64,000 bases of DNA from NCBI RefSeq assembly GCF_017743735.1, contig NZ_JAGHRO010000008.1:124001-188000 (forward strand). Direction: 5' to 3'. The notes under the pieces are model-generated. The model did no database searches. It worked only from the letters and a program-made list of their open reading frames with translations, and was not told the DNA's origin. The position numbers and the translations under genes are program-made. Of the stretch, positions 28,273-37,905 are shown piece after piece. This stretch comes from Shimia sp. R9_2 (GTDB lineage: Bacteria; Pseudomonadota; Alphaproteobacteria; Rhodobacterales; Rhodobacteraceae). How positions within the stretch are numbered: position 1 is the stretch's first letter; the number at the start of each line of letters is the position of its first letter.

Positions 28273-29324
28273 TGGTCTGCACTCCCCTGAAGTCCGTGCA
28301 ACAGTGTGTTTTTGTCGACCACGCCCACAAGCGCGCCGTCTGCCTTGATGAGGACCGGCAGGTCTGAGTGCGTGCTCAGCTCGACAAGCGTGTCCAGATC
28401 ATCCTCCGGCCGGGCCTCCGGGTGGTCCAGTGCCAGATCAAGTGGCTTTCGCTTGGCCTGATAGGCGTCTGGCGGCACCATGATTTTGGAGGCCGACACC
28501 AGCTTGAGGCGCGAAATGCCCGCGACAAAATCCGCCACGTAATCATCAGCCGGAGCGGTGACGATGTCTTCGGCGGTGCCGATCTGAACAATCTCGCCGT
28601 CTTTCATGATGCCGATGCGATCCCCCATCCGGATCGCTTCATCGAGGTCATGGGTGATAAAGACTGTGGTCTTTTTCAGGTTTTCGGACAGCCCAAGAAA
28701 CTCGTCCTGCAAGTTGCGTCGAATGAGCGGATCCAGTGCGGAAAACGGCTCGTCCATCAGCAGGATTTCAGGGTCCGCAGCCAATGCGCGGGCGAGCCCC
28801 ACCCGTTGCTGCATCCCGCCGGAGAGCTCTGAGGGAAGCCTGTCGCCATAGCCGTGCAATGACACCGTTTCGAGCGCCTGATCCGCGAGCTGTGCGCGGT
28901 GATACGCATCCATGCCGCGCAGCTCGAGGGCGAAGCCGATATTGTCGCGCACAGAGCGGTGCGGCAGCAGGGCCATGTTCTGAAACACCATGCCGATCTT
29001 GGTGCCCCTTACGGCCCGCAGAGCGTCCTGCCGCATTTTGCCAATGTCTTCGCCCAGAATGCGCACGGCACCGGCGGTGGGTTCAATCAATCGGTTGATG
29101 TGGCGCACAAGTGTGGACTTGCCGGAGCCAGACAGCCCCATCAGGCAGAAGATCTCTCCCTCAGCGACCTGAAAGCTGGCGTCTTTCACGCCCACGACCG
29201 CGCCGAAGCGTTCCAGCACTTCGGCCTTGCCAATGCCTTCTGACCGGATCGCGGCCATGGCCTCATCCGCCTGAGCACCAAAAATTTTCCAGACGCCGTC
29301 TATTTCGACAACCGCATCGCTCAT
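28269..29324 (-). CDS. ProV-type ABC ATPase
   Basis: A 351-residue ATPase of the quaternary-amine uptake class. Walker A GLSGSGKST, Q-loop MVFQNMALLPHRSV, signature LSGGMQQRVGLARAL and Walker B ILLMDEPFSALD are all intact. The C-terminal ~90 residues look like a single reduced CBS-type region (LPVLIKADGALVGVVDKNTLL), the ionic-strength or nucleotide sensor module of ProV. The start overlaps the stop of the upstream enzyme gene (ATGA at 29321-29324), and its own stop overlaps the permease start, so the three are translationally coupled. Confidence 0.88.
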   Translation of the reverse strand: MSDAVVEIDGVWKIFGAQADEAMAAIRSEGIGKAEVLERFGAVVGVKDASFQVAEGEIFCLMGLSGSGKSTLVRHINRLIEPTAGAVRILGEDIGKMRQDALRAVRGTKIGMVFQNMALLPHRSVRDNIGFALELRGMDAYHRAQLADQALETVSLHGYGDRLPSELSGGMQQRVGLARALAADPEILLMDEPFSALDPLIRRNLQDEFLGLSENLKKTTVFITHDLDEAIRMGDRIGIMKDGEIVQIGTAEDIVTAPADDYVADFVAGISRLKLVSASKIMVPPDAYQAKRKPLDLALDHPEARPEDDLDTLVELSTHSDLPVLIKADGALVGVVDKNTLLHGLQGSADQ

Positions 29325-31648
29325 GCTCGGGCCTTCTCTCGTTTCGGGTCGTAAAATGGGATGTCACACACCTTGGCGGGGAGACGTTTCATGTGGCCAT
29401 CCAGCTGACCCACTTCCAAAGCCGTGTCGGTCGCGGAAAACTCCACTGAGAGCCGCGCCATGGCGATGGCGCGCTCAAACATTGGCGAGCGCACAGCAGT
29501 TGTGATCTGGCCCACCGGACGCTCTCCGGCGAAGACTGGCGCGCCATGTGCAGGCACGTCATCTCCTTCAAACCACAGCCCGCGTAGAAGCTTGCGCGGA
29601 GCTTGCGCGTTTCGGCTCAGAGCGGCATGGCCGACAAAACCATCCTTTTTCAGACTGACGGCGAAGCCCAGCCCGGCTTCAAAGGCATCCACACCGGCCG
29701 AAAATTCAGCATGTGCTGCGGCCAGCCCCGCCTCCACACGCAGAAGCTCCAAAGCCGCTGATCCCATGGGCGTGATGCCAAACTCCGCACCCGCGGCCAC
29801 AACAGCCCGCCAGAGAGCGGCAGCGTCTTCGCGCGCACAAAAGAGTTCGTAGCCCAACTCCCCGGTGTAGCCGGAGCGTGAGAGCATAAAGGGGATGCCG
29901 TCCCGATCCTGAACCCGCGCCACGGTGACGCCAAACCAGTTGAGGTCATCGAGAGCCGGAACCGTGCTTTGGGCAAAGGTCAGCTTGCGCAGAAGGTCAC
30001 GCGATTTTGGTCCCTGAACGGCCAGATTGGGCAGGGCATTGCCCATCGCATGTATACGCACCTGCAGGCCTTCTTGCTTGGCGAGCACATCAAGCTGTCG
30101 GCCACTTTCCTCAGAGCCACAGCACCAGCGGAACAGATCAGGCCCCAGCCGGAAGAGCGTGCCGTCATCAATGACCTGCCCTGCCTCATCACACATCAAA
30201 GTGTAGCTGCCGCGCCAAACCGCCATTCTGGAGACATCACGGGTGGTGGCGCGTTGCAGCAAACGCTCCGCATCCGGGCCGATGATGTCAAATTTCCTGA
30301 GGCCTGACATATCCTGAATTGTGACCGCCTCGCGACAGGCCCAATACTCTCCGATGGTGCCGGTGGCCGAAAAGCTGACGGGCGCCCATAGATCCCGCGC
30401 CGGGGCAAAATGCTTGGTCAGCTTGGATGTTTCCGGCGCAAAGGCGCTCTGCTGGCTGATCGACATGGGCGCATCTTCCTTTTCGCGGTAGGCCACGGCA
30501 TGGCGGATCGGTGCGTCTTTTTTGTAGATGCGCACATGTATGTCGGTCGGGTTCCAGCCGTTGATCGGATCAAGATCGTCCGGACAGGCCGTTGAGGCGC
30601 AGACCAAGGGCTGCAATGCCTGTAGCGCCACATAGTCCCCGGCCCGAGAGTGGCTTTCTTCGGTCAGAAGCTGATGGGACTGGTGGTCAACCCAGGTGTT
30701 CCAGAAGAAATTGATCGCAGACCACGCCACACGCGCCCCAACCCCGTAGGGGGCAACTGCCTGGGAGATGTTGTCGGAACAATTCAAATGGCCGGGAAAA
30801 CCGCGCTCCTCATAGCCGCGCGCGGTGCAAGCCATGCCAAAGGCGTCGTGCCGGCCACATGTATCCTGCAGCACGCGCATCATGGGATTCAGATCGCGGT
30901 CATAGAACTTGTCCAGCAGCCCCGGCCCCGGGTAAGCGCCGCGCACCATTGTGCGGGTTGCGGTGCTGTCGATGTCGCGCTCCAGCCCCCGGTCGAGCAC
31001 ATCCACACGGAGTGCCGTGAAATCGGAGCATTGCTGCCCTTCAACATCGATGATCTGAACGGTCTCGCCTTCTGCAAGCTCATAGGCCATGGCTGTGCCG
31101 CGCTTGACCGTGAACTCATCCCGGATCTCGCCCAATGGCGGCGGGAGGAAGTCCTCGACATTCGGAGCGCCGGCGGTACGTGTGACGAAGATCTGGCCAA
31201 CATGCGCGCCGGAAACCAGCGCAGCGACGGGCAAGGCGCGGATCACCCAAACCGTGCAATCTGTCTTGGCCGCAAACACCAGCAACCCGTCTGCCTCAAC
31301 CTCGGTAACAGCGACCCCATCAAGATCGCCACCACCATGACTGGCATGCCAGCCAAGCAGCGCGCGGTGGTCAAAACTCTCCAGATCCAACCAGCCGTTC
31401 GCAGACAGCCCCAAAGCGCCGGGAACAATCTGACCTCGGGCATCAAAAACCAGCAGCGTGATCTGTTGCGCGCTCAGCGGTGTTTCAAAAGACAGGAGGT
31501 CACCGGCCTTCAACTCAAACCGACTGGCTTCTCGCGGAAAGAGCGCCTGTGACTGCAACCGGGCACGCGAGGGAAAGCCGGGGAAACGGCGGCGGGTGCC
31601 ATCAAACCCCATATTGCTAAACTCTCTGAGAACCGGCGTTTGCTGCAC
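29321..31648 (-). CDS. DUF1989-GcvT fusion protein (putative deiminase plus folate-dependent demethylase)
   Basis: A 775-residue two-part enzyme. Residues about 1-390 contain a DUF1989 (urea-carboxylase-associated) domain, with CSDFTALRVDVLDR and FGMACTARGYEERGFPGHLNCSDN carrying the conserved metal-ligand type Cys/His. Residues about 400-775 are a GcvT/aminomethyltransferase-like domain (TIQDMSGLRKFDIIGPDAERLL, LNWFGVTVARVQDRD, FMLSRSGYTGELGYELFC). DUF1989 proteins include carboxyguanidine deiminases, and GcvT-like enzymes move one-carbon units to tetrahydrofolate. Start is GTG 31648 with AGGGGAG upstream; an ATG 12 codons in is possible. It heads an operon with a betaine-type importer and faces a LacI regulator. 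I infer catabolism of an imported N-methylated amine or guanidino compound; substrate unknown. Confidence 0.72.
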   Translation of the reverse strand: MQQTPVLREFSNMGFDGTRRRFPGFPSRARLQSQALFPREASRFELKAGDLLSFETPLSAQQITLLVFDARGQIVPGALGLSANGWLDLESFDHRALLGWHASHGGGDLDGVAVTEVEADGLLVFAAKTDCTVWVIRALPVAALVSGAHVGQIFVTRTAGAPNVEDFLPPPLGEIRDEFTVKRGTAMAYELAEGETVQIIDVEGQQCSDFTALRVDVLDRGLERDIDSTATRTMVRGAYPGPGLLDKFYDRDLNPMMRVLQDTCGRHDAFGMACTARGYEERGFPGHLNCSDNISQAVAPYGVGARVAWSAINFFWNTWVDHQSHQLLTEESHSRAGDYVALQALQPLVCASTACPDDLDPINGWNPTDIHVRIYKKDAPIRHAVAYREKEDAPMSISQQSAFAPETSKLTKHFAPARDLWAPVSFSATGTIGEYWACREAVTIQDMSGLRKFDIIGPDAERLLQRATTRDVSRMAVWRGSYTLMCDEAGQVIDDGTLFRLGPDLFRWCCGSEESGRQLDVLAKQEGLQVRIHAMGNALPNLAVQGPKSRDLLRKLTFAQSTVPALDDLNWFGVTVARVQDRDGIPFMLSRSGYTGELGYELFCAREDAAALWRAVVAAGAEFGITPMGSAALELLRVEAGLAAAHAEFSAGVDAFEAGLGFAVSLKKDGFVGHAALSRNAQAPRKLLRGLWFEGDDVPAHGAPVFAGERPVGQITTAVRSPMFERAIAMARLSVEFSATDTALEVGQLDGHMKRLPAKVCDIPFYDPKREKARA

Positions 31649-31670
31649 GCAACTCCCCTTTTCAATTTGA

Positions 31671-31684
31671 TGTAACTAGTTACA
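31671..31684. promoter_or_regulatory. LacI-family operator 1
   Basis: Perfect 14-bp palindrome TGTAACTAGTTACA, 23 bases before the start of the DUF1989-GcvT operon and in the divergent region shared with the lacI-type gene. Confidence 0.8.
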
Positions 31685-31715
31685 TGGCGAAAATTGCAAC
31701 GAGTCAAGATTTTCC

Positions 31716-31729
31716 TGTAACCAGTTACA
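31716..31729. promoter_or_regulatory. LacI-family operator 2
   Basis: TGTAACCAGTTACA, the same 14-bp motif with one central mismatch to symmetry. Its centre is 45 bp from operator 1 and it ends 21 bases before the regulator's start codon. Two sites on near-equal helical phase suggest cooperative or looping repression of both directions. Confidence 0.8.
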
Positions 31730-31750
31730 GAACCCTCCTATTGTCGCAGA

Positions 31751-32803
31751 ATGTCACGGCCACCTTCTCACAAAAAACGCGCCAACCTGCGCGACGTCGC
31801 GCGCGAAGCAGGGGTTTCGGTGGCAACGGTCTCCCGCGTTTTGAACACGCCAGACCTGGTGCAAGAAGCCACCAGATCCCGTGTGCAAAGGGTGATCGAC
31901 GACCTTGGGTTTGTGCGCAGCGCCGCGGCGCGGGCCATCAATTCAGGCCGCACTCAAATCCTTGGCGCGCTGGTGCCCACACTGGACAACGACATCTTTG
32001 CGATCACCTTGAATGCGATGGAAAACCGCCTTGTGGAGCTGGGGTTTTCGCTTGTGGTTGCGACGACGGATGAAGACCCCGAAAAAGAAGCCCGCAAAGC
32101 AAAGGAGCTTTTGGACAATGGGGTGGAAGGGCTGGTTCTCACCGGCAAATCCCACACAAAGGCGCTCTTTGATATGCTGGAGCGCCGAGACGTGCCAGCC
32201 TTGGTGATTTCCTGTTTTGATCCGGAATATCGTTTACCCACAATTGGATATGACAATCACAAGGCAGCCGCGCTGGCCTATCAGCACCTCAGGTCATCGG
32301 GGCATGAAAACGTCGCGGTGGTTCATGGCCCAACAGCGTTCAATGACCGCACACAAGCGCGCCTTGACGCCATCGCTGAGCTGCAGGGCGGCACGCTGCG
32401 CAACGCGCTAGAAACGGAGCTTTCGGTCGCTGGAGGGGCACAGGCTGTGCGGGAATTGCTCAGCCAGCCAAATGAGTATGACGCCATTTTGTGCCTGTCA
32501 GATGTCATCGCATTTGGCGCTCTGAACGCTCTGCACCGGGCCGGAAAACCTGTGCCCAAAGATATATCAGTCATGGGTATTCAGGATTTGCCCGCCTCTG
32601 CGGAAACCTATCCACGTCTGACGACGGTACATTTGCCGGTGCAACAAATGGGCAGGCAGGCGGCCGAAGGCATTGCAAATTGGGTTGTTGATCAACGCCC
32701 GCCAGCGCCGATTGAAGTTCAATCAAGACTGGTCACACGCGAAACTGTGAGCAACAAATCCGGATCAAATGGAGAGAAGGGGCAGCACGCTACCCCTTCC
32801 TGA
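31751..32803 (+). CDS. LacI/GalR-family transcriptional regulator
   Basis: A 350-residue regulator. The N-terminal LacI headpiece is clear (ANLRDVAREAGVSVATVSRVLN, residues about 10-32, then the hinge). The rest is a periplasmic-binding-protein-like effector domain (ILGALVPTLDNDIFAITLN, DAILCLSDVIAFGALNAL, TTVHLPVQQMG). It is divergent from the DUF1989-GcvT/ProVWX operon and two matching palindromes lie between them, so it very likely represses that operon and itself. The effector should be the imported compound or a product of it. Confidence 0.88.
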   Translation: MSRPPSHKKRANLRDVAREAGVSVATVSRVLNTPDLVQEATRSRVQRVIDDLGFVRSAAARAINSGRTQILGALVPTLDNDIFAITLNAMENRLVELGFSLVVATTDEDPEKEARKAKELLDNGVEGLVLTGKSHTKALFDMLERRDVPALVISCFDPEYRLPTIGYDNHKAAALAYQHLRSSGHENVAVVHGPTAFNDRTQARLDAIAELQGGTLRNALETELSVAGGAQAVRELLSQPNEYDAILCLSDVIAFGALNALHRAGKPVPKDISVMGIQDLPASAETYPRLTTVHLPVQQMGRQAAEGIANWVVDQRPPAPIEVQSRLVTRETVSNKSGSNGEKGQHATPS

Positions 32804-32809
32804 GACAGG

Positions 32810-35800
32810 TCACCCCAACGGGTCAAAACCAAATTCGGTCAGCTGCGCCATCAACAAACCAGCCTCATCAAGGATTGGATTGTTTGGACTTGCAGTGAAG
32901 TTATCAAGGCTCAGCTGTTCAGCCTGAAGGCCGGTGAATGTGGTGACGTTTCCGCCATTGTTGAGGACTTCAATCTGCAGATTGCCGTCCACTTCGTTGA
33001 TGTCGATCTGATCTCCGTTGAGGGACTTGAAATCAAAGATATCCTCATCGGGATTGAAGCCATCGATTGTGGTGCGCGCGCCCCAGTTCCAATCGATATC
33101 AACAACATCGACGCCTTCTCCAAGGGTCACCACACCGTTGGGGACCGCGCCTGCCCCTGCGCCACCGGAAGTGTCATCAGGATTGCCGCCGGTTTCGGTA
33201 GCACCGCCATCCCCTTCTGCACCATCAGGATTGCTCGCGCTGCCCGTCAAATCGCCCGTGCGGGTTTGATAGCCATCTGTGGTGGCCCCAAGAGGGGCCT
33301 CTGGCGTCAGAAGAACCGTGCGATCGACAAGTGTGACATCATTTTGATCAAAGCCAAACGGCGTTTCCAGATTGTCCTCCATCACCTGATCGAAGTGGAA
33401 TTCGACCAAACCCGGGATCAGATCAGCCTTGCTCACCCCCGTGAAGGTAAAGCTTTGCCCGCTCGGCAGAGAGGAGATCATCAAACCCGCTTCGGTATCC
33501 TCAACGCTCAAACGTTCGCGGGTGCCGAAGTAGAGGAAGCTGATTTTCATTGTGGTGGGATCAAAGTTGTCGATAACCTCAGCTCTGCCGTATTCGTGAC
33601 TGCGGATATAGACTGTGTCCGCCTCGCGGGGGCCAATGCCCTGCTCCCAGGAAATCACGCCACCCATATCCTGCCGAAAATGCTCGTTCCCGACGATGCC
33701 GAAACTTTCGATACTGACATCCTGAGAAGTGACACCCTGAACAATCTGCGCGGCGTCCGACCAAGGGCTGTCAATGACAATTTCGCCCGATAGAGATTTG
33801 GTCACGATCATGCCGTGGACCGACGTGCCGCCAAAATCGATCTGGTCGACGGAGGCATCAAACCCGACGATGTCATCCGCGTTGCTGTCAGCCCGAAAAA
33901 TCTGTCCACCCGCATCCGTGCTGCCCGTGACTTCTGCCGGGTTAGAGCCGTCGGCGTCATAGCTGAGTGTGTAACCACCCGCATTTGGGGTGGAAATCTG
34001 TGTGCCGATGGCACTGGCAATTTCGTTGAGCACACCCTGGTTGTCTGCTGAAAAATTGGCAATGGAGAGATCATCCAAACCAAAACCGGTCAGAATGGTT
34101 TGAGTGGTCACGCCGTTTTGGGTGATCGCAACCCGCACGGTCTGGCCCAGTACATCGCCGGATTCCTCAAAAATCTCAAAATCTGCGGCGGTCACATCAG
34201 CACTGACTTCAATCACATCCCCCATATTGGGCAGGAAGCCATCAATCACACGCGCGGGACTGTCATAACTGATCGTGACATGCATATGGCTGTGCCCAGC
34301 GCCGCCATCATGGCCGTCGCCATGCCCGCCACTTTCGTCGCCGTCACCTCCATGCCCCTCATCTCCGTGGCCGTCACTTCCGTGGCTGGTGTCCCCATCC
34401 CCGGCATCTGAGCCAACGTCGTGCCCTTCATTTTGCCCGACAACCGTGGAAAGTTCAGCCCGCGCCGTCGCATCGAGCGCGTGAATGTTGCCCGCCACAA
34501 GCATATCCAGCGTGACACCCTGCAAAGTAAGAGACTGCGCGTTGGACGGCACCGCAATCACAACCGAGCCATTTTCCTCAGTGATCTCAAGCGCATCCGC
34601 ACCGATCCAATCAATGAAGATGGTATCGCTCTGAGGATCAAAATCCGTCACAACACGCGCCGTGCCGTAGGCCCAGGTGATCACGACATCCGCGTTTGTC
34701 TTGGTGATCGCCGGGTTGTCAAAATCCTCAGCTGATCCGCTTGGCGTCGGTTCAGGCGTATTGCCCTCGCCTTGGCCGCTATCCGTCCCATCGTCGCCGG
34801 TGCCGCCTCCTGTTTCACCCCCATCGCCGGCGCCACTGTCCGTGTCAGAACCGCTGTCCGTATCTGGATCGGTGTTGTCTGCAGTGTTGTTGCCATCCCC
34901 AATGAGGCTCAGGATTTCCTGCGCCGCCGAGTTATCAAGAATGGTGAAATTGGCTGCGGACAAGTCCGCCAATGTGACGCCAACGAGCGTAAGCGATTGT
35001 TGATTGGAGGGCACGGAAAATACCACAGAGCCGTTGGTTTCGGTCACTTCAAGATCGCTTGCGGAGATCCAATCAACGAAGATTGTATCTGTGGCTGGAT
35101 CAAAATCCGTGACCAGTGCGGCCACCCCATAGGTCCATGTCAGCACCACATTTGCGCTGTCTTTATCGACACCAGCGGTGCCGTTGCCGACGGCTGTACC
35201 CGAGGCTCCAGGTCCGCCGTCACCGGAACCGCTGTCAGTTTGCCCGCCAGTGTTACCCCCGTCTGCCCCACCGGTGCTTCCGTCCGGGGTCCCCAGCCCT
35301 TCGTCGCCGGTTTTGCGGTCCTCAAAAAACGCAATCATGTCTTCCACTGACGCCGCATCATAGCCGCCAAATTGGTCGATATATTGCAGGATCGACGTTC
35401 CATATTCGTCTGTGGAAACAGCCCCGCTTTGCAACAGATTCAGCGTGCCGTAAGCGCCCCGCAGATGAGCCGCAGCCAGTATACCTGTCAACGTCAGCTC
35501 CACCGTGACGGTATTGCCGCTCCCATCCGTGTAGGTCGTGGTCTGGCCAAGGAAATCATCGAGACTCTGCCCCGCGTTTTCCAAGCCGTTGGTGATGATT
35601 TGAAGGTTGAGGCCAAACGCCTCCTGAATGGCGACGGTCTGCGCCTCTTTGGTCATGAACTCTTCAAGAGAGGTCACGCCGTTTTTCCCCGTCCAACTTC
35701 CATCCCATGTGTTGGTAGAGGCGCCGTTGCCGTAGAACTGATCGTCGTCATAATAGCCCAGATCGATCAGAAGCGCTTCGCCAAATTGAAACCCGACAAA

Positions 35801-36019
35801 GCCAAGCGAATTGGTTGAGCGGTAGGCCATCGCCTCCCATTCACTGTCGCTCAGGTCGCCCCAGCTGTTGTAGCCCGGGAAGAAATCCGTGACCGGACCT
35901 CCGGCCCAAGTGTCCAATTGCCAATCCTGAATGACGCCGGTTTCATACCGATCCCGATCCCAGCCCGACTCAAACGCCAGAAGTGCCGATAGGAAGTCGG
36001 AGAAAGTGCCGTTTGACAT
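32810..36019 (-). CDS. Large modular acidic protein with repeated beta modules, probably secreted
   Basis: About 1069 residues with no classical signal peptide. Residues 1-235 form one Trp- and Tyr-rich globular domain (FLSALLAFESGWDRDRYETG, STNSLGFVGFQFGEALLIDL) of no function I can name. After it, Gly/Asp/Ser/Thr-rich linkers separate repeated modules of about 80 residues. Two are nearly alike, at about 290-373 and 444-527, both reading TDFDP..DTIF.DWI.A..LE.TE.NGSVV..VPSN.QSLTL.GVTL. Three or four more diverged copies follow to the C-terminus. The linker at about 533-582 is His/Gly/Asp-rich, a likely metal-binding stretch. Acidity, repeats and lack of a leader suit type I (RTX-like) secretion, although canonical GGxGxD nonapeptides are not evident. 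ATG 36019 is chosen over a TTG just before it. Confidence 0.65.
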   Translation of the reverse strand: MSNGTFSDFLSALLAFESGWDRDRYETGVIQDWQLDTWAGGPVTDFFPGYNSWGDLSDSEWEAMAYRSTNSLGFVGFQFGEALLIDLGYYDDDQFYGNGASTNTWDGSWTGKNGVTSLEEFMTKEAQTVAIQEAFGLNLQIITNGLENAGQSLDDFLGQTTTYTDGSGNTVTVELTLTGILAAAHLRGAYGTLNLLQSGAVSTDEYGTSILQYIDQFGGYDAASVEDMIAFFEDRKTGDEGLGTPDGSTGGADGGNTGGQTDSGSGDGGPGASGTAVGNGTAGVDKDSANVVLTWTYGVAALVTDFDPATDTIFVDWISASDLEVTETNGSVVFSVPSNQQSLTLVGVTLADLSAANFTILDNSAAQEILSLIGDGNNTADNTDPDTDSGSDTDSGAGDGGETGGGTGDDGTDSGQGEGNTPEPTPSGSAEDFDNPAITKTNADVVITWAYGTARVVTDFDPQSDTIFIDWIGADALEITEENGSVVIAVPSNAQSLTLQGVTLDMLVAGNIHALDATARAELSTVVGQNEGHDVGSDAGDGDTSHGSDGHGDEGHGGDGDESGGHGDGHDGGAGHSHMHVTISYDSPARVIDGFLPNMGDVIEVSADVTAADFEIFEESGDVLGQTVRVAITQNGVTTQTILTGFGLDDLSIANFSADNQGVLNEIASAIGTQISTPNAGGYTLSYDADGSNPAEVTGSTDAGGQIFRADSNADDIVGFDASVDQIDFGGTSVHGMIVTKSLSGEIVIDSPWSDAAQIVQGVTSQDVSIESFGIVGNEHFRQDMGGVISWEQGIGPREADTVYIRSHEYGRAEVIDNFDPTTMKISFLYFGTRERLSVEDTEAGLMISSLPSGQSFTFTGVSKADLIPGLVEFHFDQVMEDNLETPFGFDQNDVTLVDRTVLLTPEAPLGATTDGYQTRTGDLTGSASNPDGAEGDGGATETGGNPDDTSGGAGAGAVPNGVVTLGEGVDVVDIDWNWGARTTIDGFNPDEDIFDFKSLNGDQIDINEVDGNLQIEVLNNGGNVTTFTGLQAEQLSLDNFTASPNNPILDEAGLLMAQLTEFGFDPLG

Positions 36020-36139
36020 CAATTGTTCGCCCTTGCTTCATGTTAGTCGTTCCGCGAGTGGTGGTCGCTTGGGTCAACTGAAACACAGATTTTATGTTGA
36101 TGTACGGCCATTCCTTTTAGGAAATTCGCCATCGGCGGA

Positions 36140-37177
36140 TTATCGCAACCCGTTGCTTTTAATGAGCAATATTCTGTCAGCTTTGGGCGTTTTTCCCGTC
36201 ATGCGGCGATAGGCCTGCGTAAAGCTGCTTTGATCCGAAAACCCGCAAAGATGCGCAGTTTCCGCCAAGGACAGATTTGGGTCACTCAGAAAGGCACGCG
36301 CCAGTTTCATCTGCGTGTTGGACACCAGATCGCGAAAGCTGGTGCCTTCCATCTGAAGGCGGCGATTGAGGGTGCGCTCAGACATTCCAAGCGCATCTGC
36401 CGTATCCCCAAGCTTGGGGCGACCGGATGCCATGCCATGCAACAGATGCCGTTCAACGGTTTCAGCGAGCGTTGCGGGATGGCGTGTATTGCGACTGAGC
36501 AGCACTTCGCCGTAGCTGGTCAGATGGCCCAGTAGATGTTCATCGGCCCCGCGTATGGTTGTGTCCATAACCGAGACAGGGAAGCGCAAATAGTTCTGAT
36601 CCGCGCCCAGTTCGACCGGGCATCCATAGATCTCTGCCAGTTCCCGCCGACCGTTTCGACGCGGATTGGCTAGGCCAACCTGTATCGCCAGCCCTGCGGT
36701 GTCGGTGGCCGTGCGCAGTGCGCCCAGCATCGCACCAAGCGAGAATTCGATCAGGTGGAGGTTCAGAAGAAGGTTTGGGCCAACCCCATCAACAATAAAA
36801 TCGATGTGGTCTTTGGTTTCCCGCAACTCAATCCGTGCGCGCGGTCGGGTGATGGGCGTGAACCGCTGCACATGGTGGATCGCATCATGCAATGTGTGTG
36901 AGTTGAACAGAATATACGTCAGCAGCGAGTTGTTGCGCGGATCAAGCGCAATGCCAATTTCGGCCCCAACATAGGCGCTATTGAGACGGTCGGAAAAGAA
37001 ATCGAGAAGGGCCGTTTCAGAGCCGCGAGGGATCGGGCCGCCAATATCTTCCAGACTACTGTGAGAAAGCCCCGCAGCGTCGAGCGCCTCCTGACGGTGC
37101 TTAGAAAGATGCGGCAACGCGAGAATGGATCGCACCCAGTGGTTGGGCACTACATCAAGGGTTTCAATACCGGGCAT
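36140..37177 (-). CDS. AraC-family transcriptional regulator
   Basis: A 345-residue regulator. Residues about 20-215 match the arabinose-binding-like N-terminal domain of the OruR/ArgR-type subgroup (AEIGIALDPRNNSLLTYILFNS). The C-terminal AraC DNA-binding domain has two helix-turn-helix motifs (GDTADALGMSERTLNRRLQMEG and SLAETAHLCGFSDQSSFTQAYRRMTGKTP). It lies 120 bases upstream of the large modular protein on the same strand, so it could regulate it; no operator is recognised. The ligand is unknown. Confidence 0.85.
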   Translation of the reverse strand: MPGIETLDVVPNHWVRSILALPHLSKHRQEALDAAGLSHSSLEDIGGPIPRGSETALLDFFSDRLNSAYVGAEIGIALDPRNNSLLTYILFNSHTLHDAIHHVQRFTPITRPRARIELRETKDHIDFIVDGVGPNLLLNLHLIEFSLGAMLGALRTATDTAGLAIQVGLANPRRNGRRELAEIYGCPVELGADQNYLRFPVSVMDTTIRGADEHLLGHLTSYGEVLLSRNTRHPATLAETVERHLLHGMASGRPKLGDTADALGMSERTLNRRLQMEGTSFRDLVSNTQMKLARAFLSDPNLSLAETAHLCGFSDQSSFTQAYRRMTGKTPKADRILLIKSNGLR

Positions 37178-37905
37178 GGCGCCCCGTACGGTAACCAGAG
37201 CTCAGAAAATGCATTTGCCTTCCGTCTTGTTGAGCGCCGTCCGAAAGGACGGATCCAATGTGCCTTTGGATCTCCGTATCACTTTGCAGCGAAGGCTGCC
37301 AATTTTCGGTGGTCCGGACACGTAGAAAGCTAAAAAAACGGCGATCATGTTACCTGCAACGCACAACAAGTGGTTGAAATCTGGTCAGGTCAATGTGGCA
37401 AGCCTTTGCTGTCGCTCCGCTTGCAGATTTGACCGTCTCTCGTTGTTGTCTCTGATCCAATTGCCACAACACACGCAAAACATCTGCGCCGCCCGCCAAA
37501 CCGAAAACCCATCTGCGGCGCTTCGGTTCTTTTTTAGGCGACCTATCTCGAAACGCCGCATGAGCGCCGCCGTTCACAGCAAAGTCTCAGCTTGAGGCTC
37601 TAGACAGGCGACACGATCAGACATGTAAACGCTTCAGACACTCAAAATTATTGGGTTCACCGATTGAGAACACCGCCTGTTTGACCACGGACATCAAAAA
37701 CAACCTGTGGAAGAAATTTTTCGCATATTTATCAAGATCTTCCGCCAACCGACATAAATCCTAATTTCCCCTTAAATTCGCTAAATTCAGCCAAAACAGC
37801 TCCAGAAACACAGCATTTCTGCTCAAAATTTCATCCTTTGATTATCTAGTTATCAACGAACGCCATGCAAAAGCGGTCCCTGAACATGCACCAACGGGGA
37901 ATCAA
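37178..37905. other. 728-bp intergenic region without a recognised gene
   Basis: Only short open frames on both strands, none with a plausible ribosome binding site or recognisable product. The last ~230 bases (37670-37900) are distinctly AT-rich and probably carry the promoter of the chemoreceptor gene. No RNA structure stood out. Confidence 0.6.

Noticed and set aside
27034-28290. A 418-codon plus-strand frame over the ProW-type gene
   Set aside because: Antisense shadow; the permease motifs and ATGA overlaps on the minus strand are decisive.
32810-36019. CRISPR-like or tandem DNA repeats in the modular protein gene
   Set aside because: The repeats are protein modules of about 80 codons with diverged DNA, not short direct repeats with spacers; no CRISPR array was seen anywhere in the window.
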